Source: Candidatus Obscuribacterales bacterium
Lineage (GTDB): Bacteria > Cyanobacteriota > Vampirovibrionia > Obscuribacterales > Obscuribacteraceae
Direction of reading: 5' to 3'
DNA length: 64,000 nt
NCBI GenBank assembly: GCA_021732085.1
Contig: JAKFVQ010000023.1
Coordinates: 124,001-188,000 of the forward strand
Positions 35,026 through 44,541 of this stretch are shown piece after piece. The notes below the pieces were generated by a model. The model saw only the letters and a program-made list of their open reading frames with translations. It did no database searches and was not told where the DNA came from. The position numbers and the translations under genes are program-made. Position 1 is the first letter of the stretch; each line of letters begins with the position of its first letter.

Positions 35026-35403
35026 TCATAGAAGCAAACAATAAGAGACCACAAAACAAAACACTTTCGTCACTAGCCGAATTTTTTCTTCTCGCGGTTC
35101 AGGTATCTTTTCCGACTATGACCGCAAACGCGGATGAGCTTAGTAGCAAGGGCGGTCGAAACAATATACGAAGTGCCGTCGATGGCTTTGGCGGATGCAT
35201 GTCCAAACGAATTCCATAATCTCAAAGAAGCAGAAAAACGAAAATCATAAAACTGGCGCCGCAAGCAATCCTTCAAGATTCTGAAGACATACAGAGACAG
35301 ACTGCATAGAAAAAGTCTGAATATTGGCAATATAGTATCTATAAACGCGAAGGTAAATATCTCCTCGAATTTCCAGTTTTTGGCGCTAGTTGGCTTCCGA
35401 TGA
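35016..35403 (+). pseudogene. Decayed tandem paralog of the secreted protein at 34423
   Basis: A signal-peptide-like start (SSLAEFFLLAVQVSF, TMTANA) is in one frame until about 35145. Similarity then continues in another frame: MALADACPNEFHNLKEAEKR aligns with ILLAESGPKEYDDLKAGDIR, and after an in-frame TAA at 35248-35250, RRKQSFKILKTYRDR aligns with CRKQAFKILKVYRNK, reaching a TGA at 35401. The C-terminal half of the intact copy has no counterpart. One frameshift, one stop and a 3' deletion make this a pseudogene. Confidence 0.75.
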
Positions 35404-35407
35404 TGGC

Positions 35408-36145
35408 TTAATCGTTCATCGCGCGATGCTCACTTATTACTGTATAGGCAGGCAGCTGTCTGGCTTTTGCAATCTCTTTTCGAGCATTTTTAATAAAACC
35501 ACTATTTGCAAGATCGCGCGCGCATACCATCAATGATTCACGGTCCTGCATCTGAGTTCTGTCGAACGTGCTCTTTAACATTTTTACTCCTGGTAGATAA
35601 ATCGTACATCCTATCGCCTCTCTCGCCACAGAGTCAGCAGGAATCAAACTCTTCTCCGGAACGCTTTGCTCGGCAATACAAAGCTCTTGGCCAACGGCAA
35701 CACTGAAGCACTCATTTTTTCCGCGGACATTCACAGTAACGAACAGCACGCGCCCAGCCATATTCACTAATCGCACATAACCCATCTCATTCTGCTCAAT
35801 TAGAGCGATCGTCCCGGCAGGCAATTGGACATCGTAGCGCAGAGTACTATCTGCCGGATAAATGGGAATTAGTCGTGCAAATTCCTCTATCGCATACAGC
35901 GATTTTTTGTTCATCACAGGTTCATTATTTGGCAACCAAGTCGAAAGCACGGAAGATGTAATCACAAAGTCGTGCTTACTTCCGAGAAATGTGCGATGAC
36001 AACCATCACAGAGTTTGCCGGCCCTCTTATTTACAAGAGCACCATTATCACACCCAGCAACATCCTTCGCATGCGCGGAAAATCCCGGCGCAAGAAGCAG
36101 CGCAAAGCAGAAGCTCATCAACAATATTCGAATACGGGCAGTCAT
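35408..36145 (-). CDS. Secreted paralog 2 with CxxCH motif
   Basis: A 245-residue exported protein with signal peptide (cleavage near FSAHA, about 26). After the signal comes LCDGCHRTFLG, a CxxCH motif, then a beta-rich domain: TIALIEQNEMGYVRLVNMAG and the SLIPADSVARE strand. This domain aligns along its length with the upstream gene product (VALIEQVPNG, SLLIPTDGVERE), so the two are tandem paralogs; the GYVRLVNMAGRVLFVTV pattern is loosely FecR-like. The upstream gene stops 3 bp before this start, so they form one operon. CxxCH may bind heme or a metal, but the rest does not look like cytochrome c. Confidence 0.75.
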   Translation of the reverse strand: MTARIRILLMSFCFALLLAPGFSAHAKDVAGCDNGALVNKRAGKLCDGCHRTFLGSKHDFVITSSVLSTWLPNNEPVMNKKSLYAIEEFARLIPIYPADSTLRYDVQLPAGTIALIEQNEMGYVRLVNMAGRVLFVTVNVRGKNECFSVAVGQELCIAEQSVPEKSLIPADSVAREAIGCTIYLPGVKMLKSTFDRTQMQDRESLMVCARDLANSGFIKNARKEIAKARQLPAYTVISEHRAMND

Positions 36146-36148
36146 AAC

Positions 36149-36943
36149 CTACTCTGCGTGAGCGATAGGGGTCAGATTGCGAAATGATTTTTCTTTTGCC
36201 AGAAGTTCGCGCTTTGCAAAACGCAGCAGACCAGTACCAGGGGTGAAAGTTTGGTCACAGGCGAATAATTTTTCGGTTCTTACCATTTGGGATGCATCAA
36301 ATTTATACTTGCTTGCCTTGCAACCGGCGATGAAGTTGCCGCACTGAACAGGCTCTCGTTCAACACCATCGGTGGGAATCAAGAGACTGTCATTTACATA
36401 TTCCGGCGCAAGCGTAAGTTCTTCACCAGACAAAACGGGAAGCGTTTCGTGCTGGCCATTAGTTCTAATTTTCACTTGCAGCGCTGTTCCTAGCAAGTTT
36501 GCTACGCGGAACATGCCGTTCGGAACCTGCTCTATAAGCGCGACGCTATTGGCCGGAAACTCCACAACGGCATAAACACCTGATTGAATACCATCAGGCT
36601 GCAGAGAGATTTTGAAGTTCGGTTTGGAGACTGCGATAAGTAGCTTCCCATCCTCGAACAGAGATTCCTTGCCCGCAAGACTATCTCGCTGGTGATCGGA
36701 GAAAATGATCCCTGACTTGTTTTTAATTACATATGGAATGCAATTTTTGCATGTCTTATGAGAACCATTAAAACCGGCAGCAGCGCTATTGCTCTTACTT
36801 ACGAGCACCTGCAGCGAATTCGCCTGGTTGCATGGGGCAAGATTCGATGAACTCTTGCCCCATGCTACAGATCCCGAAGCAAAACCAAGGCCTGCTATTG
36901 CAGCAGAAATGATGATGGCTTTGCGAGTTTTCTGGTTGTCCAT
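36149..36943 (-). CDS. Secreted paralog 1 with Cys motif (KTCKNC)
   Basis: A 264-residue exported protein with a signal sequence to about residue 30 (VAWGKS). It has a CxxC motif in KTCKNCIPY at the position where its paralog has CDGCH; here the His is replaced. The C-terminal 150 residues share the beta-rich domain with the downstream gene (VALIEQVPNGMFRVANLLG, LLIPTDGVEREPVQCGNF). Two later cysteines flank the FIAGCK segment in both proteins. First gene of a two-gene operon. Function unknown; redox or metal-binding activity is an inference from the cysteines. Confidence 0.75.
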   Translation of the reverse strand: MDNQKTRKAIIISAAIAGLGFASGSVAWGKSSSNLAPCNQANSLQVLVSKSNSAAAGFNGSHKTCKNCIPYVIKNKSGIIFSDHQRDSLAGKESLFEDGKLLIAVSKPNFKISLQPDGIQSGVYAVVEFPANSVALIEQVPNGMFRVANLLGTALQVKIRTNGQHETLPVLSGEELTLAPEYVNDSLLIPTDGVEREPVQCGNFIAGCKASKYKFDASQMVRTEKLFACDQTFTPGTGLLRFAKRELLAKEKSFRNLTPIAHAE

Positions 36944-37163
36944 TCGGGGTCCGTTAGTAGTTTGGTAGCCCTTGAGTCATTCGTCAGTATTGGTCAGCCA
37001 ACGCTTGCCAAGGGCAGTAATTTCATCTTATCTAAAGCACTACAGGCGTCCATCGGTCATCCGCCGGACAGGCTCCCCGGCATATTGAGGATTCTTCAAC
37101 GCGGCAAAACGTAAGCCCGTGCAGACTGGAGGAAGCTTCGTCGAACGGAAGTGGACGCTTGGC

Positions 37164-37703
37164 CTATTTCTCGCAGATGGATTTGAGGTTGGCCAATCCT
37201 TGTTCCATGAAGGTGCCCATCATCGTGTCGCAATTCATGAACACTTGCATAACCTTCCCCATGAAAGTGTTGGGTCCATGCATCGACCAGGTCATCTTAG
37301 TTGCTGAATCCTGCGGTTCCAAGACATAAGCAACAGTACTATCACCTTCCATCGGCTTATCGAAATGCAGCTTCAGTAGTAGCTTAGTTGGAGGCTCAAG
37401 CTCCATAACTTCCATGTAGCCTTCCCCAGCATCAGCGTTTCCGACCCAAGAGTATCGCGCTCCCTTGCCGGACTCCGGACCACTGAAACTTCGTTTGACA
37501 TTTGGATCTAGCTTCTCGAATGGTGACCACTCCGGCGAGCGATGAAAGTCGCTGACTACAGCATAGATTTTGTCAGGTGCAGCGTTGATAACCGCTGAGC
37601 GCTCCACTCTGAACTCATCGGGCTTCGTGAGTGCCAGACACAACACAACACCAATTGCGGCGACAACAATTCCAACGAGCGCGAGTGCAACCTTCTTAAG
37701 CAT
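37164..37703 (-). CDS. Membrane-anchored SRPBCC (polyketide cyclase/START-like) protein
   Basis: A 179-residue protein with an N-terminal hydrophobic helix (residues 3-26) followed by an SRPBCC fold: VERSAVINAAPDKIYAVVSD, HRSPEWSPFEKLD, GARYSWVG, and a C-terminal long helix (GKVMQVFMNCDTMMGTFMEQ). This matches polyketide-cyclase/dehydrase-2 proteins that bind hydrophobic ligands. GGAG lies six bases before the ATG at 37703; the upstream extension to 37790 is unlikely. It would sit in the membrane with the domain outside. The ligand is unknown. Confidence 0.85.
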   Translation of the reverse strand: MLKKVALALVGIVVAAIGVVLCLALTKPDEFRVERSAVINAAPDKIYAVVSDFHRSPEWSPFEKLDPNVKRSFSGPESGKGARYSWVGNADAGEGYMEVMELEPPTKLLLKLHFDKPMEGDSTVAYVLEPQDSATKMTWSMHGPNTFMGKVMQVFMNCDTMMGTFMEQGLANLKSICEK

Positions 37704-37907
37704 GGGATCTCCAGATTCAACTGGGATTATTCTAAAGCATTTTTCGATCGGCATCGCATCAGCAGCACATACCCAAGGGGTTGCGCGCAACAGATCCGCA
37801 CCGGTTCCAAAGTTTCTTGACTACAACAAAAGTGTTGTTGAACTATAGGTATGTCCATAAGACACCACCCTCCTTCTCTCTAATCTTAATTGCGGAGAGC
37901 CAGGGAT

Positions 37908-39551
37908 CTACTTTCTCGAAGCACGGGCAGCTAGAACTGCTTTGTCAATTTGGAGAATGCCAGCTCCTTGTTGCAAGCCAGACACGCCTGGAATAGATAG
38001 ACTGTTTTCTTGCAGCAATCTCTTAACTTGGTTGAAAGTCAAATCGGGATTTTGCGTCAGCATCAATGCAATTCCATTTGCCACAATAGGCGCTGCTATC
38101 GAAGTTCCAGCGGCTTTTCCATCCGGCATCTGTCTTGAAGGCACGTCAATACCTTGTGCCACCACAGTCGGTGAGAACCTTTCGGTACCGACACTTGAAT
38201 GTCCAGCGATTTGGTCATCACTATGATCACCCGGTGTGCCCTTCGCATCTGAACTACCCACGGTGATGACATGATCGCTCATTGCCAGAAAGTTGTATTG
38301 AGATCCAGGACTTAATTTAGCGCCTGTCTCCTTTTCGAACTCGCCTGAGTTTGCCGCAGAAATCACTATTATGCCACCCCTGTCGGCGACTTCTTTGGTC
38401 ACTTGCTGATAGCGCGCAAGACTCTCTTTGAATTTGGGATCGCTTGCAATCGACTTCTCAGCCATATCAACTAACTTCTGAAGGAGTTCGCGTCCGTTCG
38501 CCGAAATCGGATCTGGCTTATTGGGCACCAGCTCGGCGCCTTCCGGCAGAGGCTGGCGAATATCTGGACAAGACCCTTTAGACGCTTCGCGAGTATCTCC
38601 GCTTGTTTGCTGTTCCTGACCATCAGGTTCTCCCTCTGGTTCTTGGGACGAAAGCCGTTCATTCTGTTCTTTGATCCACTGTCCAGCTTTTTCTTTGCCA
38701 AGTAACTTTGTGAGTGTTGACGTAAAGCTTTCCGGATCTTCCTTCATACGCTCAAAGACCATGCCGGCGAAATCGGCAGGAGTGCCACCATTGGACGCAT
38801 TGATTACGCGCAAGGGCTCTTTATTGTTCGGATCCAAAAATTGCGCTTTGAGAGTTTTCGTGAAGCTGTCTAAAACTTCTCGCGCTTCCTTCCTAATCAC
38901 CTCGGCTATTTGAGCTGGACTGTCAGGCATATCTGTTAAATCGCTGCTCTTATCGCGAAGCACTTTCACATCCATGCCGCGGCTGAGTCCCATCTCGGGA
39001 TCCTTCATAGAGCATTCGACCATCCGCGCATGCATGTCCGCCATCTCGGCGGCTCTAGGATCAGACGCATCCAACTCGCGCACAGCAACCCGCACTGATA
39101 CCTTATCGGGATCAACACCGGCTTTAATGAGGCGATCTCTAAATCCATCCACATCCGAGCGATACTTTCCTTCAGGATTGGCGCCTGGCTTCTCAGAATC
39201 CGCAGGCTTTTCTGGCACGCCGGGCTTTTCCGACGCATCGGGCTTTTCTGCCGCATGGGGCTTCTCCGGCGCGCCCGTCTTCTCTTGCGCGGACGACTTC
39301 TCGTGGGCAGCTTCCTTCTTAGCGACAGACTTCGCCGAATCTTCAACGACTGGCTTATCGTTATCGTAGATCTCGAGCCCACCAAGCGCCCCACCTGTCG
39401 CGGCTCCGCCCAACGGCGAGACGTCCTTATTAGGCGCGGGCTCGCGCAACAAATCGAGGGATTGCTTGCTCAAACTCGATTCGTTTGAGTCGTTTTTTTC
39501 CGAAGGCTGATCGCGACCAGTTTCCTGGTCGACATCTTTTTCTGCTGCCAT
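37908..39551 (-). CDS. Subtilisin-like serine protease (S8) without signal peptide
   Basis: A 547-residue protein. Residues 1-130 are disordered and acidic, with a GGALGGLEIYD motif at 53-63 and an EKPxAxEKP repeat at 90-122. The S8 catalytic core is divergent: Asp161 in VAVRELD, His174 in ADMHARMVE, the NAS strand at 251-253, the oxyanion Asn401 in SAANSGE, and Ser484 in GTSIAAP. Between Asn-strand and oxyanion lies an insert of about 140 residues. The usual HGTHVAG block is not kept, so activity needs care. There is no Sec signal, so it is either cytoplasmic or exported by another route, as for the zincins at 45-47 kb. Confidence 0.82.
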   Translation of the reverse strand: MAAEKDVDQETGRDQPSEKNDSNESSLSKQSLDLLREPAPNKDVSPLGGAATGGALGGLEIYDNDKPVVEDSAKSVAKKEAAHEKSSAQEKTGAPEKPHAAEKPDASEKPGVPEKPADSEKPGANPEGKYRSDVDGFRDRLIKAGVDPDKVSVRVAVRELDASDPRAAEMADMHARMVECSMKDPEMGLSRGMDVKVLRDKSSDLTDMPDSPAQIAEVIRKEAREVLDSFTKTLKAQFLDPNNKEPLRVINASNGGTPADFAGMVFERMKEDPESFTSTLTKLLGKEKAGQWIKEQNERLSSQEPEGEPDGQEQQTSGDTREASKGSCPDIRQPLPEGAELVPNKPDPISANGRELLQKLVDMAEKSIASDPKFKESLARYQQVTKEVADRGGIIVISAANSGEFEKETGAKLSPGSQYNFLAMSDHVITVGSSDAKGTPGDHSDDQIAGHSSVGTERFSPTVVAQGIDVPSRQMPDGKAAGTSIAAPIVANGIALMLTQNPDLTFNQVKRLLQENSLSIPGVSGLQQGAGILQIDKAVLAARASRK

Positions 39552-39725
39552 AGTAAATGATCCTGCTGGATTGAGCCTATCGACAAAGCACGCGGAGCAT
39601 CAGACTCAAATTTACAACAGCCTTCGCAAGGAGATATGTATTGCTCCACAGTCGACCACCGCAGCTCTAGCGCAACCCGATCTCGGAATCCTCTCACCTT
39701 CGTTGCGTAGCTCCGCAACCGTGAG

Positions 39726-39763
39726 AAACAAAAAGACCGGTGCTATTTCCAGTACCGGTCTTT
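39726..39763 (-). terminator. Rho-independent terminator of glgP
   Basis: A perfect 10-bp stem, AAAGACCGGT (39732-39741) with ACCGGTCTTT (39754-39763), lies 24 bp past the glgP stop. On the minus strand it runs into TTTTTGTTTCT. Confidence 0.9.
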
Positions 39764-39786
39764 CAGTAATTTAGGGTCGCAGCCGA

Positions 39787-42384
39787 TTAACGAGTGGTCA
39801 GTGCCATCGTTTCGCCGACGTTTTCACCGGCCCACTGAATCAATCCCATCTCGAATTGAGAGGTCAGGTCATCGTGGTCAGGGACTACGCGAACTGTGAA
39901 GCCGTGTCGACCGCTGCGAATGTAGCGAATAGCACCACTAAATACGGTGGCACCGTTGTCGGCCTTGCCAGTCGCACCCATTTCAACGGTTTGTCCTTCG
40001 GCAATGTTGCCGTGCGCATCAATCGGTCCATGATAAATTTGAACCGAGATATCGTCAGCAGTAAGTGCTCCAAGATGAATCTGTGCGCGAACTCCCAAGT
40101 CATCACCTACGCGCAGCTTCTCTGGGATATCGGTTTCGACCGAATCGATCCGCAGACCACGCCACTCAGTGTTCACTTTATACTTCCAGTTCGCCATTTC
40201 TTTGGCTCGTTCGCCACCATTTTCCAAGAAATGAGCGTAGCGTGCAATTGCCGGGAAGTACATCTTATCGGCGTAATCACGCACCATGCGGTGGATATTG
40301 AATTGCGGACAGATCTCAATCATGGATGTCTTCATGCGCTGAATCCATCGGCGTGGAATATCATCCTTATCGCGATCATAGAACAATGGAGCGATTTCTT
40401 TCTCCAACAATTCATATATTGAATTAGACTCGAGCTCGTCCTGATTGTCTGAATCTTCGTAGGATTCGCCGCGTCCAATCGCCCAGCCAGTATGCGGATT
40501 ATATGCCTCGTCCCACCAACCATCAAGAATGCTGCAGTTCAATCCGCCATTGAAGACGACCTTCATACCAGATGTTCCACAAGCTTCAAGTGGGCGGCGA
40601 GGAGTGTTCAACCACACGTCTGCGCCTTGCACCATCCAGCGAGCCACATTCATATCGTAATCTTCGATGTAAATAAAGCGTGCTTGAATGTCTTCCTTGC
40701 GAGCAAGATTAATGACTTGCCTGATGTAATCCTTAGCTGGAGAATCCTCAGGGTGCGCCTTACCAGCCATGATGATTTGAACAGGACGCTCTTTGTTCTG
40801 CAAAATAGAAGCGAGGCGTTTGATGTCCTTCATTACTAGAGTCAAACGCTTGTATGTTGCAACGCGGCGTGCAAAGCCGATAGTGAGAGCGTCAGGGCTC
40901 AAGATTTCAGCGTATTCCTTCAACTCAGAAGGCAACGCACCGCGCTTTTCCATTTGCGAGCGAACTCGTTGACGGCAGAAATCCACCAGACGTTCGCGAC
41001 GACGCCAACGAACGCGCCACAGTTCTTCTGCCGGAATATCTTCAACGCGCTTCCAGAGAGAAGCATCGCCGGAATCTTCCGACCAGCGCGGTCCAAGATA
41101 GCGATCATATAAATCTGCCATGTCATCTGAAATGAAAGATGCAGGGTGAATGCCGTTGGTCACATAGCAAATCGGCACTTCCTTTTCCGGAACTGACTTC
41201 CAATTCGATTGGAAGAGTTCACGCGAAACATCAGCGTGCAAGCGGCTGACAGCGTTTGTTTTTGCGGACAAGCGAATAGCCAGGTTTGCCATACTGAAGA
41301 GTTCAGTATCATCATTCTGATCGGCACGACCAAGCGCCATGAATTGAGCACGACTCAATCCCAAAGTTTGATAGTAGTCAGTAAAATATTTGTCGATCAG
41401 CTCTGGCGCGAACTTGTCGATACCAGCAGGAACGGCTGTGTGGGTGGTGAATAGATTTCCGGCCAGCGCAACTTCCTTCGCTTCGTAGAAGCTCATTTTG
41501 TGCTCGTGCATGATATTGCGTATGCGCTCAAGTCCAAGGAACGCCGAGTGACCTTCGTTCATATGGAATACAGAAGGTTCAATTCCCAGAGCTTTCAGCA
41601 CTTTGGTGCCGCCAATACCAAGAATAATTTCTTGCTTGATGCGAACGTCGCGATCGGCATGATACAGAGCATCTGTAATGTCTTCATCTTCGCGGCGGCG
41701 CTGAGGAATATTGGTATCCATCAGATATAGAGGAACGCGCCCAACTTGGGCTTTCCACACCTGGATATTAACCGGGCGCCCAGGCAACTCAACCGTAACG
41801 ATTAATGGTTCGCCATTTGATTGGCGAACCAATTGCATCGGCATATTGTAGAAGTCGTTAATCGGATACTTTTCTTGTTGCCAGCCATCTGGATTTAGAT
41901 ATTGACGGAAGTAGCCTTGTTGATATGCGATGCCTATAGCGACAAATGGCAACCCCAGGTCAGAAGCAGCTTTAACGTGGTCACCGCTGAGAATTCCAAG
42001 ACCGCCTGAGTAAATCGGCAGCGCTTCGGAAATTCCGTATTCGGCGGAGAAATAAGCGATCAAATCGCCGTTCTTGCGCTGCCCATGCTTCTTGTACCAG
42101 GTGCTTTCGCTGCGCAGATATCTATCGTTGCGCTGACAAATGCGATCCAACTGGGCGAGGAAAGCATCATCCTGAGCGGCTTCATCAAGTCTGTCCTGGC
42201 TAATAGTCCCGAGCATGAGAACGGGATTATGAGCTGTTGATTCCCACAATTGGCGATCCAACCTGGTGAACAAATCAACGGTCTCATGATCCCAAGTCCA
42301 GCGGAGATTGTAAGCCAGTGCTCGCAAGCACTCCAGCTCCGGCGGAAGAAACGGTACTACTTCAACAGTACGAATTGGCTGCAT
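39787..42384 (-). CDS. glgP: Alpha-glucan (glycogen) phosphorylase
   Basis: An 865-residue GT35 phosphorylase of the form with a DUF3417 N-terminus (LRALAYNLRWTWDHET). It releases glucose-1-phosphate from glycogen ends using pyridoxal phosphate. Visible family blocks are IAYFSAEYGISEALPIYSGGLG, NEGHSAFL with the active-site His, FARRVATYKR, and EACGTSGMK with the substrate/PLP region close by; the PLP lysine is expected in this last block. A C-terminal beta-domain of about 120 residues is present. GGGGGG precedes the ATG. The gene is transcribed alone and ends at a strong terminator. Glycogen use fits a heterotrophic bacterium storing polymers. Confidence 0.94.
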   Translation of the reverse strand: MQPIRTVEVVPFLPPELECLRALAYNLRWTWDHETVDLFTRLDRQLWESTAHNPVLMLGTISQDRLDEAAQDDAFLAQLDRICQRNDRYLRSESTWYKKHGQRKNGDLIAYFSAEYGISEALPIYSGGLGILSGDHVKAASDLGLPFVAIGIAYQQGYFRQYLNPDGWQQEKYPINDFYNMPMQLVRQSNGEPLIVTVELPGRPVNIQVWKAQVGRVPLYLMDTNIPQRRREDEDITDALYHADRDVRIKQEIILGIGGTKVLKALGIEPSVFHMNEGHSAFLGLERIRNIMHEHKMSFYEAKEVALAGNLFTTHTAVPAGIDKFAPELIDKYFTDYYQTLGLSRAQFMALGRADQNDDTELFSMANLAIRLSAKTNAVSRLHADVSRELFQSNWKSVPEKEVPICYVTNGIHPASFISDDMADLYDRYLGPRWSEDSGDASLWKRVEDIPAEELWRVRWRRRERLVDFCRQRVRSQMEKRGALPSELKEYAEILSPDALTIGFARRVATYKRLTLVMKDIKRLASILQNKERPVQIIMAGKAHPEDSPAKDYIRQVINLARKEDIQARFIYIEDYDMNVARWMVQGADVWLNTPRRPLEACGTSGMKVVFNGGLNCSILDGWWDEAYNPHTGWAIGRGESYEDSDNQDELESNSIYELLEKEIAPLFYDRDKDDIPRRWIQRMKTSMIEICPQFNIHRMVRDYADKMYFPAIARYAHFLENGGERAKEMANWKYKVNTEWRGLRIDSVETDIPEKLRVGDDLGVRAQIHLGALTADDISVQIYHGPIDAHGNIAEGQTVEMGATGKADNGATVFSGAIRYIRSGRHGFTVRVVPDHDDLTSQFEMGLIQWAGENVGETMALTTR

Positions 42385-42648
42385 TTAAGTCCCCCCAACG
42401 TATACCAAGCGCCTGAACAAGCAGCACACGGCATGCTTGACATCAAGACTCTTTATAAGGTTTGCTTATTGTCCCATATTGAACACTTACACGTTGTATC
42501 CTAGGTGCGCTTAGCAATGAATCTTCTTTCTTCCGCAAACTATGGAATGAGCCGTGGACAGCGGAAAAGAAACGAAGAGCTTCCAGATTAATTCCTGGAT
42601 AATGGCATCTGCTATGTACGAAGACAGAAACGAGCCAGGCGAGGAAAC

Positions 42649-43173
42649 ATGGGAACGTTCACGAAAATAGCACGGACACTTTCATTAGTTATGCTTTCCG
42701 GCGGTTCGGCAGCGATTGTCTTTGCTGCCGTCGTTCTGGTCAAAGCAGCGACTGCAAAAGGCATTCCAGTAGCAGAAGCAGCCACCGCTAATGCTCCCTT
42801 ATTCATTGCATACAGTCGCGTAGCACTCGGCTCGGCAGTTGTCTTGTTGGTCGCCGAGATACTCGACCTCATTACCAACAAAAACAAAACTGGACTTTCC
42901 AAAGTCCGTTACGTCTCCAGCATAATATCCATCATAGCGGCATTTGTATTTGCGCTCGGTATCGTTCCGCCGCTCGAAGAGCTATTGCCAATGATCGCTC
43001 AAGACCCAGCCGCTCACGAAAAATTTCATAAGTTACACGAGATGTCGCGCGTGATTTTTGGTATCAGCATATTAGGAGCGTTTGCTTCATTGCTTATTCC
43101 ACTGTTTGGAAAGAACGAACAAACCAACGTGCTTGCATCCTCTTCAGCAGCCAAAGCTGTCGAAACGACATAA
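42649..43173 (+). CDS. Four-helix membrane protein (DUF4149/TMEM205-like)
   Basis: A 174-residue integral membrane protein with four hydrophobic helices (about 12-32, 48-75, 86-108 and 133-155). The conserved-looking LHEMSRVIFG before the last helix resembles DUF4149/TMEM205-type proteins, for which no firm function is known. GAGGAAAC precedes the ATG. The HD phosphohydrolase gene follows within 50 bp on the same strand and is probably co-transcribed. Confidence 0.75.
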   Translation: MGTFTKIARTLSLVMLSGGSAAIVFAAVVLVKAATAKGIPVAEAATANAPLFIAYSRVALGSAVVLLVAEILDLITNKNKTGLSKVRYVSSIISIIAAFVFALGIVPPLEELLPMIAQDPAAHEKFHKLHEMSRVIFGISILGAFASLLIPLFGKNEQTNVLASSSAAKAVETT

Positions 43174-43224
43174 TCCAAGCAACAACTTATGGAGCGACCT
43201 AGCAAAAACGGAGATTCGAATTAC

Positions 43225-44541
43225 ATGCAAGCTCGCCCCCAAATGGCTCCGCGCAAACGCAGTTATCTCGATCCAATTCACCACGACATCGTCCTGGATC
43301 GAAACGATCCGACCGATCGCCTCATCATCGACTTGATTGATACAGCGGAGTTTCAGAGACTGCGCAGGATTCTACAGCTTGGCGTTTCATACTTCACATT
43401 TCAAGGTGCCGAAGGTTCGCGCTTTACGCACTCAGTTGGAGTGATGTACATCGCAAAGAAGCTCGTCGATATGCTTGCCGACAAGAGCGGATTTGTGCTC
43501 CGCTTCAAGCCACTAATTCTAGCTACGGCGCTTCTGCACGATATCGGGCACGGTCCATACAGCCACGTCACCGAAAAAATTCTCGGGTACGACCATGAAG
43601 ACTGGTCATGCAAAATAATAAGCGGTGATACTGAAGTCAATTCCGTGCTGCGAGCTTTCAACCCAGAGTTTCCAGCCACAATCAAGGCGATATTGAAGAA
43701 AACACATCAGCCGAAGTTCCTGACTGACTTAGTTTCCAGCCAACTAGACTGTGACAGATTCGACTACCTATTGCGCGACAGTTATTTGACCGGCACCGCA
43801 TATGGTTTATTTGCCCTCGACCGGATCCTATCATCATTAGAAATTGACCCCGACACGCAGCGCATCATTGTGTCAGGAGATAAGGGGCAAGCTGCCGTTG
43901 AGGATTATCTCTTTGCGCGGTACTCGATGTACCAACAGGTTTACTATCACCGAAAGAATTTGGCAGCCCGAGCATTGCTTTCTCGCTTGATCAAGCGCGC
44001 GAAACTTCTGGAAAGTAGGATTTGCTATATCGACGAAGAAACGCAAAAATGGCTCTCAGGAGAAGAGCTCAGCGTACACGAATACCTATATCTCGATGAT
44101 GTGCAAATGTCCTATCACATCAAAAAATGGTCACAAGATAAAGATCCAATCATGAAGGATCTCGCTTGCAGATTTTTGAATCGAAAGCTTTTCAATGCCA
44201 CCAAATTGCCATTTATGGACCTGGACGTTGTCGAATCAATCAAGAATAAAGCGAAGAAGCTGGTGGAGCAGAAGGGTCTGGATCCCGAGTATTACATTGC
44301 CATCGAGACAACAGGACTGCGCCCGTACGACTATTATCGCCCTGAAGCGAATCATCCACAAACCAACATAATGGTACGCACCGAGCGCGGTGACATTCGT
44401 GAACTATCCGCCATCTCACCAACAGTGGAAGCGCTAGTGAAGGGTAGCTTCGACACCTACTGGCTAATCTTTCCTTCGGAAGTACGCGACGCAATCAACA
44501 ACATGATTGATTCGGAAATAAAAGCTCCAGCGTATAAATAG
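43225..44541 (+). CDS. HD-domain phosphohydrolase (dGTPase/SAMHD1-like)
   Basis: A protein of 438 residues with the HD domain at about 40-200. Metal-binding residues are in RFTHSVGV, the LLHDIGHGPYSH doublet, and the later SSQLDCDRFDYLLRDS, the pattern of YwfO-type HD hydrolases related to SAMHD1 and dGTPases. The starting DPIHHDIVLD motif is also typical. It probably hydrolyses dNTPs or another nucleotide; specificity cannot be read. The ATG at 43225 has GGAG at a rather long 10-11 bases; the ATG at 43189 lacks a Shine-Dalgarno sequence but would add 12 residues. Confidence 0.87.
   Translation: MQARPQMAPRKRSYLDPIHHDIVLDRNDPTDRLIIDLIDTAEFQRLRRILQLGVSYFTFQGAEGSRFTHSVGVMYIAKKLVDMLADKSGFVLRFKPLILATALLHDIGHGPYSHVTEKILGYDHEDWSCKIISGDTEVNSVLRAFNPEFPATIKAILKKTHQPKFLTDLVSSQLDCDRFDYLLRDSYLTGTAYGLFALDRILSSLEIDPDTQRIIVSGDKGQAAVEDYLFARYSMYQQVYYHRKNLAARALLSRLIKRAKLLESRICYIDEETQKWLSGEELSVHEYLYLDDVQMSYHIKKWSQDKDPIMKDLACRFLNRKLFNATKLPFMDLDVVESIKNKAKKLVEQKGLDPEYYIAIETTGLRPYDYYRPEANHPQTNIMVRTERGDIRELSAISPTVEALVKGSFDTYWLIFPSEVRDAINNMIDSEIKAPAYK

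Noticed and set aside
35408..36145. Cytochrome c identity based on CDGCH
   Set aside because: A single CxxCH without a distal Met or typical helical fold and with a beta-rich paralog; heme binding is not established.
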